In this document: positions 24,655-37,449 of the stretch, in pieces
Position numbering within the stretch: the stretch's first letter is position 1
How the letters are laid out: each line of letters opens with the position of its first letter
NCBI GenBank assembly: GCA_973895155.1
Contig: OZ316893.1
Coordinates: forward strand, 26,102,001-26,166,000
Length of the DNA: 64,000 nt
Direction: 5' to 3'
Origin: Marsupella aquatica
Lineage: Eukaryota > Marchantiophyta
Notes under the pieces: model-generated
The model's database searches: none
What the model was told of the DNA's origin: nothing
The model's input: the letters and a program-made list of their open reading frames with translations, nothing else
Translations under genes and position numbers: made by a program

Positions 24655-24775
24655 AAATAGATGATCAGAATTTCAGCTCAAACTCTCCATCATTTGTACT
24701 GGGCCAAGAAACGAAGAAATAGATGACCAGAATTTCAGCTCAAACTCTCCATCATTTGTACTGGATAAAGGATTT
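24655..24775. repeat. Tandem duplication, about 59 bp units
   Basis: AGAATTTCAGCTCAAACTCT plus CCATCATTTGTACTGG occurs twice in direct tandem, each preceded by AAGAAATAGATGA. Confidence 0.85.
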
Positions 24776-24779
24776 AGAG

Positions 24780-27590
24780 AGCTTGCTATAGAGGGCCCTG
24801 GGTTTCTGTTGGTGTCCGGTTCTGTTGTGGCCTCCTGCCAGTTGTCCCTTGGGCTGCATTCATAGTGTGGCCTGCCGGTTTTCGCCACGGGTCTCTTGGA
24901 ACACATTTATGTGCAATGTGGTCTTTCATAAAAAGAAAAAGAAGCTTGCTGTACATTATTAGATAGAGAAGGTACAAAAGGCATTGACAGCTAAAAGTTT
25001 TCGATAGAGTGCATAGGATTGAACGATTCAGCAATCATACACTACAGTCATTCGGAATATTTCTTCAATGAAGAACAAGTCGTTTCCGGTGATTCGGCCA
25101 ATTCGCTCTAGTAACGAAACACGTATTGGAATGAATTAAGAAGAGGCAGGCATTGAGATTTCCCGCTATTGGCACATATCTGGGTTTCAAAAGTGAGTTA
25201 AATGCATTAGCATGGAAGTCTCAGTTTTTAATGTTATTTAATGCCAGGTACAAAAGGCAACAAACTCTATTTAGTATACCTAGTTTGTTGTGGTAATTAC
25301 GTCTTTCACATCCTGTCTCAGTTATTGGATTTGCACGTGTTGGCAATATTCTGATTTGATTGTAGAGTTGTGGCGTTTCGTGTCATGGAGTTGTCTGAAA
25401 TTGGGTTTCTCCATGATCAAGCTGAGGACAGAATGCAATAGAGTGACAGCATGTCACGAGAAAGGAGCAAAGGAATCATTTCAAACTGGATTTCCTCTGG
25501 CCCTTTTCTGCTCAGTGGGAGAAAAAATGTCAACAGTCAAACTCCTGTCAATTTGAAGTCAAGTCGACGTTCCATGATGATGAAAACTGTATTTGGACCC
25601 AGTTTCGCAGACTAGATATTAGTTCAACTATCAAACGGAACGACAAATTTCTCTGACCGATTGTCGCCCCTTTCCTGCCTTAAAAAGACTTGTCCCTGAC
25701 TTGAAAAAAACCTGCCAGAAATGATTAGAGATGTGATAAACCCACTTACGTTTATCATAATCATTCGAACAATGTGTTCACTGCTACATTTAAATGAATG
25801 TACAATTTTGATTTAGGCAATCAGGTTCGGCAGGATATGCAAATCAAGGCTGGAGTAATATCGGAAGACTTTGGCAATAACTATACTGAAAAACATTTTG
25901 CTCAAGGACTTTGATTACTGTAGTACAATTTATCCTCTTATCAAGCTTTCGGAATGATCGTTTCATCCACACACAGTACGTTGAACACAATATGATTATG
26001 TTAGATTGGATATTGTAGAACACTACAGAAAGTTATGAATAAAGATATTCTGAACGGGATTCTGTCATTAAACGAACCTTTCTAGTCATAACGCTTGCTG
26101 AGCAAACAGAGCAAATTCAAGAAATGGTGAGCCCAGTTGTAGCCTCTTGAGCAAACTAGAGCCAGCCCGCACTAGCAAATGACAAGCATTAGGATGACTA
26201 GATGATCGGTGGGACAGGGAAATTTGGCATCCTCTGAAATCGTCCTTTGACTACAATAAATATAGAAGGATGACTATTTCGAACTCATTCGGAACTCTGG
26301 ATCAACTCCAATTCGTTTCCAATGCATCATCTCCAACGTTTCCAAGTTTTCGAACCTTTCCTGTTGAAAGTCTCGGTCATCTCCAACGTTTCCAATTTCC
26401 TCGATCAGGCCGACGATTATTTTTAAGCTCCATGAAAGTCAAGCATTCAAAGATCTGATCGATGTAAGTTGAGATTACGCCTATACAGTAATCACTCTAC
26501 TTGAAGGAGTACCAGGATTAGTATCTGCTTGAGCAGATTAGCAAAATCTTTCCACAATGTCTTCTTCGTGATGTGAAGAAGTTCATGACGAAGACGCGAT
26601 ACACATCTAGAAATTCTTGACTGTAACATTAAGCTAAGAAACTTCCACTGCACATGGTTAAGAATTTTCATCACCACCTACTGGTCACCTAAAGTAAGTT
26701 TACAAGGTTCAAGATCTGGCCATTTTGAAGTCACAATATTTTAATAAATGACGGAGTTGAATTATTCGAAGCGTATCAACATTGCATCCAACCTGGGCCG
26801 CTGTTTTTGAACGTGTGGAAGATGTGAAAACATTGAAATCGTTAAATAAGATTTGACTGGTAGGATGTAAGATTAATCAGTCGGCCAGGACGAAAAAGGA
26901 ATTGTTTTGGGTCCTGATCACTGCAGTTACGAGACTGTAATGCCCTCCCTGATCCCTAGTTCCCCTCCCTGATTGGAGTGCCTTTTAAAGTCCAGTCATT
27001 ATCGTGTGTAATAGAAGTTTGCTTGTCTGTCTATCGATGAGTCTTCAATCTCCAGAGAAGTGACTCATCTTTCTAATATTGAATTGGGACTGCACATCTT
27101 TCTAATTCTGAAATCAGTACTGGTCAAATTGGTGGGGAGTTTTCATCTCTTTCTGAAATCTTTCTACAAGTGTCTTTCAACTCTTTCTACTTGTGAAATC
27201 TACTCTTTCAGATTCACACAAGTAAAATCTTTCTACTCTTTCAGATTCCCACCTCTTTCAACTATTTGTCAATCTGCAAAAATCACTACAATTGTTTAGG
27301 AATTGACATAATTTGATGAATTTTGTTCAACAGCTACTTTTTGCTTGCTTCGATTCGAGACGTGTCAGCCACAGTATTTCTCCAATATTCAACAGAGTAC
27401 CATGGTGGGAGAGACAAATATATATCCATGACCGGTCACATCGTTTGCCTGGCTACAACCGCCTTAGCCGTAGGGAAAATAACCCAAAATCCAACTCACT
27501 TTCGAATGAGTTCCGAATGTACATGCAATTCGAGCAAAGGAGCATTTGAGTAATGCATAAGATAACATCACCTTAAGAATCTTCAATTTT
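24780..27590. other. Spacer without supported gene
   Basis: Open frames are short and without recognisable motifs. 27060-27260 is rich in CTTTC-type pyrimidine runs. A short phrase CATCTCCAACGTTTCCAA repeats at about 26328 and 26378. Confidence 0.45.
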
Positions 27591-27599
27591 AGTACAATA

Positions 27600-28720
27600 T
27601 TGTAAACTTGCCGAGCATGGTACCAGAGAAGCCCACAAAGAGATACAGACTCGGAGGAAAACTGTCAAAGGAACCAGGAAAGAGAGCGATGGGGACCCGA
27701 GACCTATCGATTTGGACAGAGTGGTGCAATTTCTGGACAATGAAACCGTAGATGAAGACGAAGGGAAATTCCAGAAAAGCACAAGGAGTGTGGAAGACCA
27801 GAACCTAGATTCAAGAAAAGAACAGTTGAGTGAGGATGGTCTAACATCAACTGGACAAAAATCAGGAAGCAGCCGAACGAGAGTGAAATGGAGGAACAAG
27901 TCAAGTACAAGATGAAGGGAACGATCAGGAATGGGATTTGCAGCAAGAGGTAGCAGAACTGGGACCGGAACCTGTGGAAGAAGGAAATCAAGAACCAGGA
28001 ACTAACTCGGAGCAAAAGACTGTAGTATACATTCTCAGTCAGGAAGGGGTAATAGAGAAAGAAGAGCAGCTGGTGAAGATTCACCAAAAACTAGCCAGAC
28101 AAGAAACCAAGGGGAAATGCAAAATCACTATGGCAGAAGTAATTCCATTGGAGCAACAGCGCGAGCAGACCTCAAAGCAGCAATGGTGGACGAGACTAAG
28201 CCGGGGAGAGATGAAGGAACGATTTACCAAGTTGATTCTTTCACAAGAGAAAGAATCCGGCAAAGGGAAGAAGGAAGGCATGAATGTAGCACTGCAGACG
28301 ACATAGCAGGATAATTCAAAAGAAAGAGCAACACCAGGGACAATGCCTATTTCCAAGACGAGGGGGGTTGAGCAGTTGGCGTTGCTTAATGATCTGATTA
28401 GCTCCGATTATGAGATTTCGTAACAGCGGGTTGTCTAAGCAGAGGCAGCCACTCGACAAATAATCATAACATTGGAAAGTCAATTACATAAGATGGGGAC
28501 ATTGCTGAAAGAACAGAAAGCAGTAGAGTTGGCAAACTCCAAGCAAACCGAGGAGCAAGAGGAATGGCAGCAACAAGTAAAAGCTCTTGTGTAAAATCGT
28601 GAAGAAGCAACCAGGCAGTGAGTACAATTTATTTGAAGCTTTGCAGGTAATGGAGAATGGGTAGCAACAGATGAGTGATCTGGAATGCAGATTGAATCAA
28701 CAAATCCAGCCAAGAATCAT
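27600..28720 (+). pseudogene. Decayed coding-like region rich in Lys/Glu/Gln
   Basis: Several plus-strand frames in a row (27712-27915, 27938-28306, and an interrupted stretch near 28440-28590) translate to charged, coiled-coil-like peptides such as LESQLHKMGTLLKEQKAVEL and EEQEEWQQQVKALV, with stops and frame changes between them. Base composition is more purine-rich on this strand than in the flanks. This is what a decayed gene for a coiled-coil or gag-like protein would look like, but no family motif is preserved, so the source is unknown. Confidence 0.35.
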
Positions 28721-28729
28721 TCGAAGTAA

Positions 28730-30212
28730 GTCAATCAGGCTCGTCAAATTGATTAAGTAGTCGTAGAGACGAAGTCGTTAAAAGCAATGCTTCGGTAGTT
28801 GACTGCTTGTGAATTACCTGAGCATTGATTAAACTGTTACTCTCTACTTCAGAGAGATCAGCACATTCCCGAGAATCAACAGACAGAATTAAGTTGGTGA
28901 TTGACTCATTACCCAAGTCTGGATCTTTTGATAATCAAATCATGTATAAAAATCAAATTGTCACTAAAATAAATTCAGCATTCTCTTTTGAAGAAGTGGA
29001 TTGACCATATGGCATGTTGATAACTAGCTATTTAGGACATTATCAAATCATCAAGTTCATCTACTTCATGTCAACATGGGAGAAGAGAAATGTCAGTTGT
29101 TATTTCATGTGAATCTGAAGGATTTGGATTTGAACATGTGAAGTTGGAAAACGGAGGAGAAAAATGTCAATCATGTTATTTCAACTGAAGAAGACTTTGG
29201 GCTTGGACGTTTGTAGTTGGAAGACCTTGCCGGTGGGATTAATTTAAATGATGGATTTGGGATTTTGGCTCAAATGGGTTTTGAAGCAAAGAAGGCCACT
29301 GGCCACTTGATCAATCCCACCAATGAGATAGTGATCTGTGCTCCAAATGAGGACTTTGTAATTTCAATGCGGGTCACTCAAAGACCATAATTTCAGCTAA
29401 TTGTAGGGCTTGAGTAGTTCTAGGATCTCTTTGGTGGGATTAATTTTTATGATGGGTTTGAGAATGAAGTGCAAATGATATGATGAACACAATGCTGCAA
29501 GCTGAGACAAAACTTATTCAACCCAGAACTCCAAATGTGAACTGGAAACCCAAAAATCAATTCAAGATAATGTAATTGTCTTGCCGGATTAAGTTGATGG
29601 ACTGCTTGCAATAAGGATCCACAAAACCATATGTAACAATAGAGTACAGAGAATATGTTTAGGGATACTCAAACTACAAGTCTAAAGAATGGTAAACTAT
29701 TCTATATATCCAAGCATATTGCAGTGTTTACACATAGTCCACAAGGGTTATGCTAGTCCATGGGAGCATAATGGACAACGTGGCTGTTCATGCACAGAAA
29801 CTTTTGTCCCACAAAGAAAAACCTTGCAAGATTTTGGCTATGGATGGGAAAAGATTTTGCAATATATACTACAAAAGCCAACAATTGCTGTGAGCTGCAA
29901 TATTGTGATGAACATCAGTCCCCCTCCACTTGAAGACCATGTCAAATTGTTCCAAAGATTTAACAAGTGTGAGACCATTGAGCATTTTAGAAAGGATGCT
30001 TCACATCCACAATAGCTAGGCTCTACGGTGAAGAGATGAGGCACAAAGGGTGGGTTCCATTGGAATGGCCCTAAACAATTGTTACAGCAGGCTCTATAGA
30101 CCCACAACAACATCTTAAAAAAGTTGGCTAATGCAGAGCTTCTATTGACTGTGGCCAGCTGATAGGTTAGCTCACAATCAAGCAAATAACTAGGATGGAC
30201 AGCTAATAGGTT
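28730..30212. other. Spacer with diverged internal duplications
   Basis: GGTGGGATTAATTT followed by ATGATGG occurs at about 29232 and 29432, part of a diverged duplication of around 200 bases. A phrase like CTGGATCTTTTGATAATCAA near 28919 recurs in inverted orientation near 35745-35768. No gene can be supported. Confidence 0.45.
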
Positions 30213-30364
30213 GATTTGATTGATGGGACCCCAAAATGAAATGTGTTACTTGATAGAACCCTTTAGTGATCCAGGTCGTTGAATTGACCTTGAATCAACG
30301 TACTCAAAACTTTGGGGGTCCTATCAAGTAACACAATTCATTTTGGGGTCCCATCAAGCAAATC
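30213..30364. mobile_element. Foldback MITE-like repeat, copy 5 (best preserved)
   Basis: The left arm (GATTTGATTGATGGGACCCC, then AAAATGAAATGTGTTACTTG) and right arm (CAAGTAACACAATTCATTTT, then GGGGTCCCATCAAGCAAATC) are near-perfect inverted complements of about 50 bases. The core is GATCCAGGTCGTTGAATTGA plus CTTGAATCAACGTACTCAAA. Total is about 152 bases, with no coding capacity, as expected of a nonautonomous foldback element. Confidence 0.82.
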
Positions 30365-30639
30365 CCTCAACAAAGAAGTCATATCCATGACCTTCTTGGA
30401 TTTGAAGGAGGGACTCAACAAGGCCTGGGTGGGATGAAGTAAGTAAGTACAGTAGGTACATGAAGAAGTGAATTGCATTCATTGGAGTCAAACAATCCTC
30501 CAAAAAGGGCCAGGGATGCAAAGTACATGAATGCACAAAAACAAGATGGACAATGAGAAGAATGAATAGATTGTCTCACAAAGGTTTTCCATAAATTGCC
30601 TTCCCCTCTCTACACTAATTGTTTGAATGAACTCACCTG

Positions 30640-30915
30640 GGCCATGAATGCATGGTCTTCATGAGCTAGGATTTCTCCAAAGAAATATGCACCTGAGTTG
30701 GGAAGCTGGAAAGGCCCGAGCAATGAAGACGTGCAATAGGTATGGGGCGGGAGACTGAAGCCTCTAAAGTATAGTTTATGAATTCAAGACTGCCAGCAAG
30801 ATCTCCAAATGCATGGTCCTCATAATCTAGAATTTTTCCAAAGAAATATGCACTTGAGTTGAGAGGCTGGAAAAGGCCCCAAGTAATGAAGTGCTTACAA
30901 TAGGTACTCTTGATG
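30640..30915. repeat. Tandem duplication, about 167 bp period
   Basis: TCCAAAGAAATATGCACYTG followed by AGTTGRGARGCTGGAAA and GCCC occurs near 30675 and 30837, each preceded by GCATGGTC and followed by GCAATAGGTA or ACAATAGGTAC. Confidence 0.8.
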
Positions 30916-32693
30916 CTTCAGCGGTGAGTCCAGAAAGTCTGAATCATTTATTTCATATCTCTTTAGCCCCTCGGGGAGTTGACTACCAAGCGAGCTACCA
31001 AAAATTGTAGGAAACACATGCGATCCAAAATAGGTATTCTGATGGACATTAGCTAAGATTCTAAAAGTCATATATAAGAAAAAAGGTATTAATTATTGAC
31101 TAAGATTTATAGACTATTCTCTAAAATAGTCCTTTTATAAAGTAAAATAGGCAATTAATATTTTTTTAAAAGAAATTAGAGTATTTATATGAGAATAGTA
31201 AATATTGCAAAATATACACTAAATTAACTTCCCAAGATTAACCCACTTCACAAGATCCTCATTTTCTAGCACAATATGTCTTTCATGGGAGATAACATGC
31301 TCTCAAATGAATATTTGCCCAAACTCCACAATTAGCGGACCTATTGTGACATAAATTAAATCCAGAGTTACATGCTGGATACAAATTGGTCGATTGTTAA
31401 TTTTAATACTTGCTCTTGTCTTATGTCCTTGCCCCACTTGTGCATTCATTAATTTCTTTATGAGTAAAATAGTATCCAGTAGTGACATGAAAATTAGAAT
31501 ATTAACATTTCAAGTCTCCATTGGAATTCTTTAACCACCAATCGACACACCCTCTCACACTAGGTAGAGATTGCAAGAATCCCTATTCATTAAAAGTGTA
31601 TCTTATTTTTGTAGAGTAGGGTTTAAGGAAATATGAACTACTTTCCTCTTAAACAACCAGAATTCGTTCCCGTTAAGAGCTTGTGAGACCTAAAAGATTG
31701 TATTAATATACTTTGAGATAGTGAAGCTAACCTATCTCAGATTTTAATCCTTTACCGACATGCTTAGGTCAGGTGGAAGGAGTTTTTAATACATCCTCAG
31801 GTATTGTGATGTTTGCATCATCAACAGTGCAATAATTAATTCTAAAACTATAACAAAACAACCAAAAGCCGGAGGCGTAAAGAGAGAATTAGGCGAGCCT
31901 TAAATGTCTCATCTCCTCTCGCCACTTAGCAATCTATGACTAAGTTAGGCACGATTAAGAGTCAACAGAGAGTCTGACTAAATTAGGCTGATGCCTAAAG
32001 CTAATCCTTAAAGCCAACCATCTAAGAATTTGTAAAAGATGCATATAAGATAGCCCGTATTAACTTTCTGACCTATGTCAAGGCAAAGGTGGTACTGATT
32101 ACTCCGAACTAACTTATTCTTCTATTCAATCCTTCAGATTGCTCTTTTAGGACTACGCAATTTGTGAGTTCTCGTATGGTGCTTCTTCCACTAATACTTA
32201 ATAAGCCATAAGTATTCCATAGTCAACATGAATCTTTAGACCTTTGCATGATCTCAGGCATGCATTTTCAGTCAGCCTAAAGGTTAACTATGACATTGCT
32301 AGTCATTTTCCATAGATTTTCTAGCAAGAATGGTCACACACTAATGTCCAAACACAAAGCATAGATCACCAAAATTATGAATCTATTACTTCTCTTCAAA
32401 GAAGGAGACTTTCAAAAGTGAAATGCAAGTCTGAGTAAAATGGTGGAAACTTTCCCTCTTATACTTAGGGACAAGTCTCCTCTAAACAAAAGTTGAAGAG
32501 GTACGCCTCTTCAATTCCTAACCTAAGTGTAAAAGTAAAAAGTAATGCTAATGTCTGAAACTAGACTATGAGATAAAGTGCTCAGCAAAAATTCAAAGTC
32601 TAATTCTTCCTATACTAAGTTTTATAGGGCTTCAAACACGAAACCGGATCAAAAACCGGATGGGAAGCCGATTCAACTTCCGGATGGAATAAC

Positions 32694-34383
32694 TTTTTAC
32701 TCTTCAGGAGTTGAAGTGTCAGGCTTCACCGATGTGGAGTCTACTGCTGGATCAATGGAGTTGAGAGGGTTTGGCATGAAAGTGATACCTCCAAAGGTAG
32801 TAGTAAATGGTGAGGTCGGAATGGGTGGAAAATTGGGTGTAACTGTGGTAGAAGTGATATCAAGATCAGGAGAGTCAGCCCATCCTTCTGCTGGTGTCAC
32901 CTGTGGAGATGGAACATTGACTTTCTCTGCAAATTGAGTTTGCTCCTCATCAGAAAGGTCATAGAATTTCTTCAGTTCAGCAAGGATAAGCTTGAGGGCA
33001 GAGAGGCATTCTTCCACCTTGTCACCATAGTCATGTGGCAATCTGGATGACTAAGGGCATGAGAAGGGGATTGGGAACATCAATGAAGTACTACCTGAAT
33101 AGTTGGGTCTGTACCAGGTCCTCTCCCTTGGTTTCTACTAAGGGTTCCAGGTGATCCATAGCTCTGGAAATGTTATCGAAGAGTAGTTGCTCCGCTGTGG
33201 TCTTCTCCTTTGCCTTGTGCAGCAACTGTTCAAGATGATAGTTCTTCTTCTTCTCTTCCTCTAATGATTTCTCTAGCTGCTCAATCTTGACCTTGTTCTC
33301 ATCTCCTTTCATCAGGTCCTCCACTTTCTTCACAAGGTCAGCAGGAGCTACACCAGTCACCTGGGAGAGCCTTGAGAGCACTGGTTCCATGATTCCCATC
33401 TTGGTCTTGATGGCCGAAAGATCCTTGAATAAACAAGAAAAATGGTGTAAGGTAGAGTGTGAAAGACCGGCTGAAGTGGTAGTAGCGCCACTCATCGGGT
33501 AGGAAACCGGGTCAGAAACCGGTTCAGAAGCCGGATCAGAAGCCGGTTCAGTTTTGTCGAGCTTCCTCTTCCTGGTTGGCCCTACAAAGTCGATCTCTTC
33601 CGGCTCTGGGTCATCTTCAGACTCTGGTAAGCTCTGAATTTCTGGATCCAAGACTCTATATTTCACATAGCTGCTCTTGGTGCCAAATGCACTCTTCTCA
33701 TGTTTGAATAAGGTTTGGTCATGAGAGTATAGATGTACCAAGTAATAGGAGAGAGCAGTGGGGGCTCTGTTGGATAGGGCGGAGACCTGCTTCTCTAGAA
33801 CACTTGAGAAGATAGTAGCCCATGATACCTCTCTGGTTTTGAAGAAGGAAGCAATGATAGTACTTTCTACTTTAAGAATCACCCTCCTTGGTTTCTCTGG
33901 ATAGATGAGGGGGACTAGGAATGCCATCACGTTCCTGAGGTCCTTGTGAGTACACTGGTTGATGGTCCATCCTTCTTTGGCATCCATCTTGCCACCAAAG
34001 TATTCCACTGTGAGATTCTCTCCTCTGGGGCAGAAGCCACTCCCTTTCACTAGTAGCTGAAAAACTTCTCCAACGAATGTCTTGGTCCAAGCTTCTGGTC
34101 GAGCTCGTGCAGTCTTCTGAAATTCTATGGGAGGAACTCCTGCCAGCACTTCCCTTACCATGTCTTCACTCAGAAATCCCCAAGTAAGATCCATCAAGGA
34201 GGCACAGCCCATTAGTGTAAGATCTTTTCGGAGCTGTTCCTTCTCAGCTGCATCAGTAGGAATGAGGGGTCTCAAGGGCTTCATGGTGATCTGAGCCTCC
34301 TTCCTCTTTGAACGTCGTACTTCAGGCCTTATTGGAGTCCCACTCTGAGTCTTGGAAGAAGGACTGCTCTTGGCACTCTTCAT
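32694..34383 (-). CDS. Orphan repeat-associated protein, 430 residues plus possible second exon
   Basis: A long frame runs from 34383 to 33091. It starts with a basic Ser/Arg/Lys-rich tail (EVRRSKRKEAQ), then a globular part of about 220 residues (LTWGFLSEDMVREVL, GWTINQCTHKDLRNVMAFL, SWATIFSSVLEKQVSALSNR). An acidic stretch (PESEDDPEPEEIDF), a Ser/Asp/Pro repeat (PASDPASEPVSDP) and a C-terminal coiled coil (EQLEKSLEEEKKKN) follow. A second frame, 33041-32694 (PHDYGDKVEECLSAL), may be a further exon, since GT and AG signals lie between 33120 and 33045. I recognise no family. The layout and repeat-rich setting resemble gag-like or 'plant transposon protein' frames, but that is inference. A single host gene is also possible. 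Confidence 0.5.
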
Positions 34384-35100
34384 ACTGAAAATGGTGGTTG
34401 GAGTAGCAAACAGATTTGAACCGGTGAAGGTAGAAGGTAGGAGCTAGAAGTGAATATAGCCTCTATAATTACTCCGTCGCGTATATCAGCCAACCTTCTC
34501 CATCTCAGCACACTTTCAGCGAAAACGAACGTCCAGCAAGCGAGATATAGCAAAAACCGGTTTGCCACCGGTTCTGTTCCGGTTCAGAAACCGGCTCAAG
34601 CCCCGGAAGTAGACAACTATCAAAACAGGGGCCTTAGCGTCAATCTCCACATCCCCAGCCTTCCCTCCAAGCGTAGGAGTAGGCTGCCACCTCACACGAG
34701 TCTGTCAAGGCTCTCTTATACCATTCTCTCACAAAAACTAGAATGGTCCTATAATCCGGACCCAAGATCCTCAACCGGAAGGGAAGAGCCTCCTTTCTCT
34801 ACTGCTTCGACAAGCCTATTCACTCGGGAGCTCAAAACTTACTCTGTTCAGCTTTGAGAGGTGTGAGAAGAGCAAATCCGGTTCGTCCTTAAGAGGGATT
34901 CCGGCTCACTGTCAGGAGTCCAATGCTTATGGGTTTTCCCCAGGACGAAGAGCGTAGCCTCGGCTTCAAGAACCTGGTGTTAGATTTTCTTGATAGCGTC
35001 CGGAGACGATTTTACGGCTTCCGGTTCGTGGTCTGGTTTCCTTCTCTTTACCAAGAAATACTTTCTTCCGGTTGAGCCTCTTTTCCTTCTCTTAATCTCT
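34384..35100. other. CCGG-rich flank upstream of the orphan protein
   Basis: ACCGGTT, TTCCGG and CCGGAAG motifs recur about fifteen times here and again inside the Ser/Asp/Pro-repeat part of the neighbouring frame. The region would hold the 5' UTR and promoter of the minus-strand frame. No open frame here is convincing. Confidence 0.5.
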
Positions 35101-35109
35101 TGAATGGTT

Positions 35110-37270
35110 GTTAGACTTTCAATAATGGTTTGCTTAGCATTTAAGGTTCTTCTTTCCCGCTTCAAAGGCAAAACATTTAATTTTTCCACTTTCTTTATTC
35201 CTTTCTTCTTAACCATGTTATCACAATTTTGTTCACTTTTAGGTCTCAAAAATGTCCACTTTTTGGTCTCTAAATATACACTTTTTAACCCCAAAAGGTA
35301 CACTATAGTACAATATTATACACCTAAATGGTTAATTCTAAACTTGAGGGGGCAAAAAGGATCTTTACTAGAAGTAGTTTCATCCTAGTTCATTTACAAA
35401 GGATGAACATGGTGATACGTGTGATGGTCAATATCTTTATTTCTTGCCCAAATGTACACTTTCTATTGCCCAAATGTTCATAGATCAAATAATAATTCAC
35501 TTTTAATGAATAGATTGACACCTCAACAACTACAATGGGCCATGCTCCTTATGGACAGGGAATTATAGGACTAAAATCATGATTATATATCCTCAATCTT
35601 TTGATGAGTTTCCATATTCACCAACAAATGGTTCACTACGTACCATGGGCAACACATCTTCGTGTACATTCATGGATACACACTTATCAAGTGTTGCTTT
35701 GTATAAAATCAAATGTGTGCTTTTATGATAGCCTGAAGTCATGTTTTGATTATCAAAAGATCCAGACTTAGGTATTAAGTCTTGCAAATGCACTTGAGCA
35801 TATCCCAATCATCATCTATTGCATCTAAATCACAATCCTAATCAAGTCTAAAACTAATGTTTTAATCATTTGAAATACTTGCTACAACTTCTCACCTTGC
35901 AAGTTGAGAACTACTGCCATGTCTTGCACTCCAGACCTGTGAAAGAATGACATCAATGTACATGTGGAGTATCATGTGCTATCATAGCCTAATATAAATG
36001 CTTTTTTTTGTACCACTTGCAATCTTAACCTAATTTCAATACTCCTATTTTGGGGGTATCAAGTGTGATCCTAGCCTAACATATATATATATATATATAT
36101 AATTTTTAATATTAATTACCTATTTTATTTTATAAAACATATAGAATAGAGAATATTCTATTAATTTGAGTTTTATAACACCTTTTTTTAGTTTTCTATT
36201 TAGATTCTTTTTCTTTTTGGCCAATGTGGCTAATGTCACCTGTTGTGAAGGAGAAGATGCTATGAAATTTCATTAATTTGTAACCATAAGATCTCCCTAC
36301 ATCTAAGGATAAGAGTCAAATTCTGGCTAATGGGGTATGTGGTTAGTTGAGGAATGTCACTTTGAGTAAAGGTGAAGATGCTAAGATTATTTATTTTTTA
36401 ATCTAATTTTCCTATCATGTCTATTAGAGACCCCTACATCTAGGCATAATGGTAAGATTTTGGCTACTAGGTGTGAAACTGGGCTAATGGAAAACAAATA
36501 GAATGGACACCAATGGTGAATATACTAAGAATATTTTAAAAACTTTCTCAGATTACTTTGTGGCCATTAGATTTTCCTAGAGCAAGAATAACGTGGACTA
36601 TGGTTAGGTGGGAAATTGACCAGTGCAAAACAAAAATCTTGGCAAATTTATGCCTAAAGTGGCAACAACTTTTTGGTGAGACAAGGTTTTCTGGCACTAA
36701 AACAACAGCTGCTCACATTGTCAACCTCCAATTTCTTTTTCCCATTCTCGACAGGAAAGGGAAGTCCGGATGGACCACCATGTTGGACAAATTGCTCCAG
36801 TGGACCACATTTTGGTGGTCCATGGGAAGTTTGGGCTTATAACTTAATTTTAAGTCTTAAAATAGTTTTTAGGTTTTTATCTCCAAGCAACTAGAGAAGG
36901 AAGAGACATTAAAAAACACAAGCCCTAATATTCATATTAACACAATGAAAATTAATTTAATAGAATTTACCCCTTCGCATTCCATGATGAGCAACTCAAC
37001 CAAAATGGCCAAAAATTCACTGTAGTTTTGATGGAAGTGTGATGAACCTACTCCTCGAGCCCATCTTTAGAACTAAAAAAATTCTGAATTTATGAACATT
37101 TACTGTAGTTATTGTCACATGATTTGGTACTTCAGCAGGCCTTTGGGAACTTCACCAAGAAACCCTTTCAGGTCCCACCTGCCCCCCCCCCCCCCCCCCC
37201 TGAATTCCCCCTTATCAGGTTATGGAGTTGCATTGCTGGCAGATCAATAGGGTTTATTACCCCTATCATG
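35110..37270. other. AT-rich spacer with microsatellite and homopolymer
   Basis: An (AT)n run lies at about 36078-36102 and a C-homopolymer of roughly 18-19 at about 37182-37200. A small hairpin at 36772-36827 pairs TGGACCACCAT with TGGTGGTCCA. No gene supported. Confidence 0.5.
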
Positions 37271-37277
37271 TACCCAC

Positions 37278-37436
37278 TGAAGGGAATCTCATTGGAACCC
37301 AGCACTGGGTGGTCTTTAGGAGTGTGTTATTGAAGGGAATCTCACAGGAACCCAGCACTGGCCGGTCTTTAGGAGTGTGTTATTGAAGGGAATCTCACAG
37401 GAACCCAGCACTGGCCAGTCTTTAGGAGTGTGCTGC
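37278..37436. repeat. Tandem repeat, three units of 53 bp
   Basis: Units starting TGAAGGGAATCTCA begin at 37278, 37331 and 37384. Each continues with GGAACCCAGCACTGG and GTCTTTAGGAGTGTG. Units two and three differ at only a few positions, the first slightly more. Confidence 0.92.
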
Positions 37437-37449
37437 TCTCGTTGTAGTT

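Larger units (their letters stand above)
31085..36185. mobile_element. Possible large element with AT-rich inverted ends
   Basis: Sequence at about 31085-31170, read on the minus strand, contains ATTAATTGCCTATTTTACTT followed by TATAAAAG. Sequence at about 36100-36180 on the plus strand contains ATTAATTACCTATTTTATTT followed by TATAAAAC, and similarity continues for about 80 bases. Between them lies an orphan 430-residue frame. This is the arrangement of a DNA transposon with long inverted ends, but AT-rich similarity can arise by chance, no target duplication was found and no transposase motif is visible. Confidence 0.35.

Noticed and set aside
32578-32937. 119-residue plus-strand open frame
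   Set aside because: It is antisense to the likely second exon of the orphan protein, whose translation is more protein-like.
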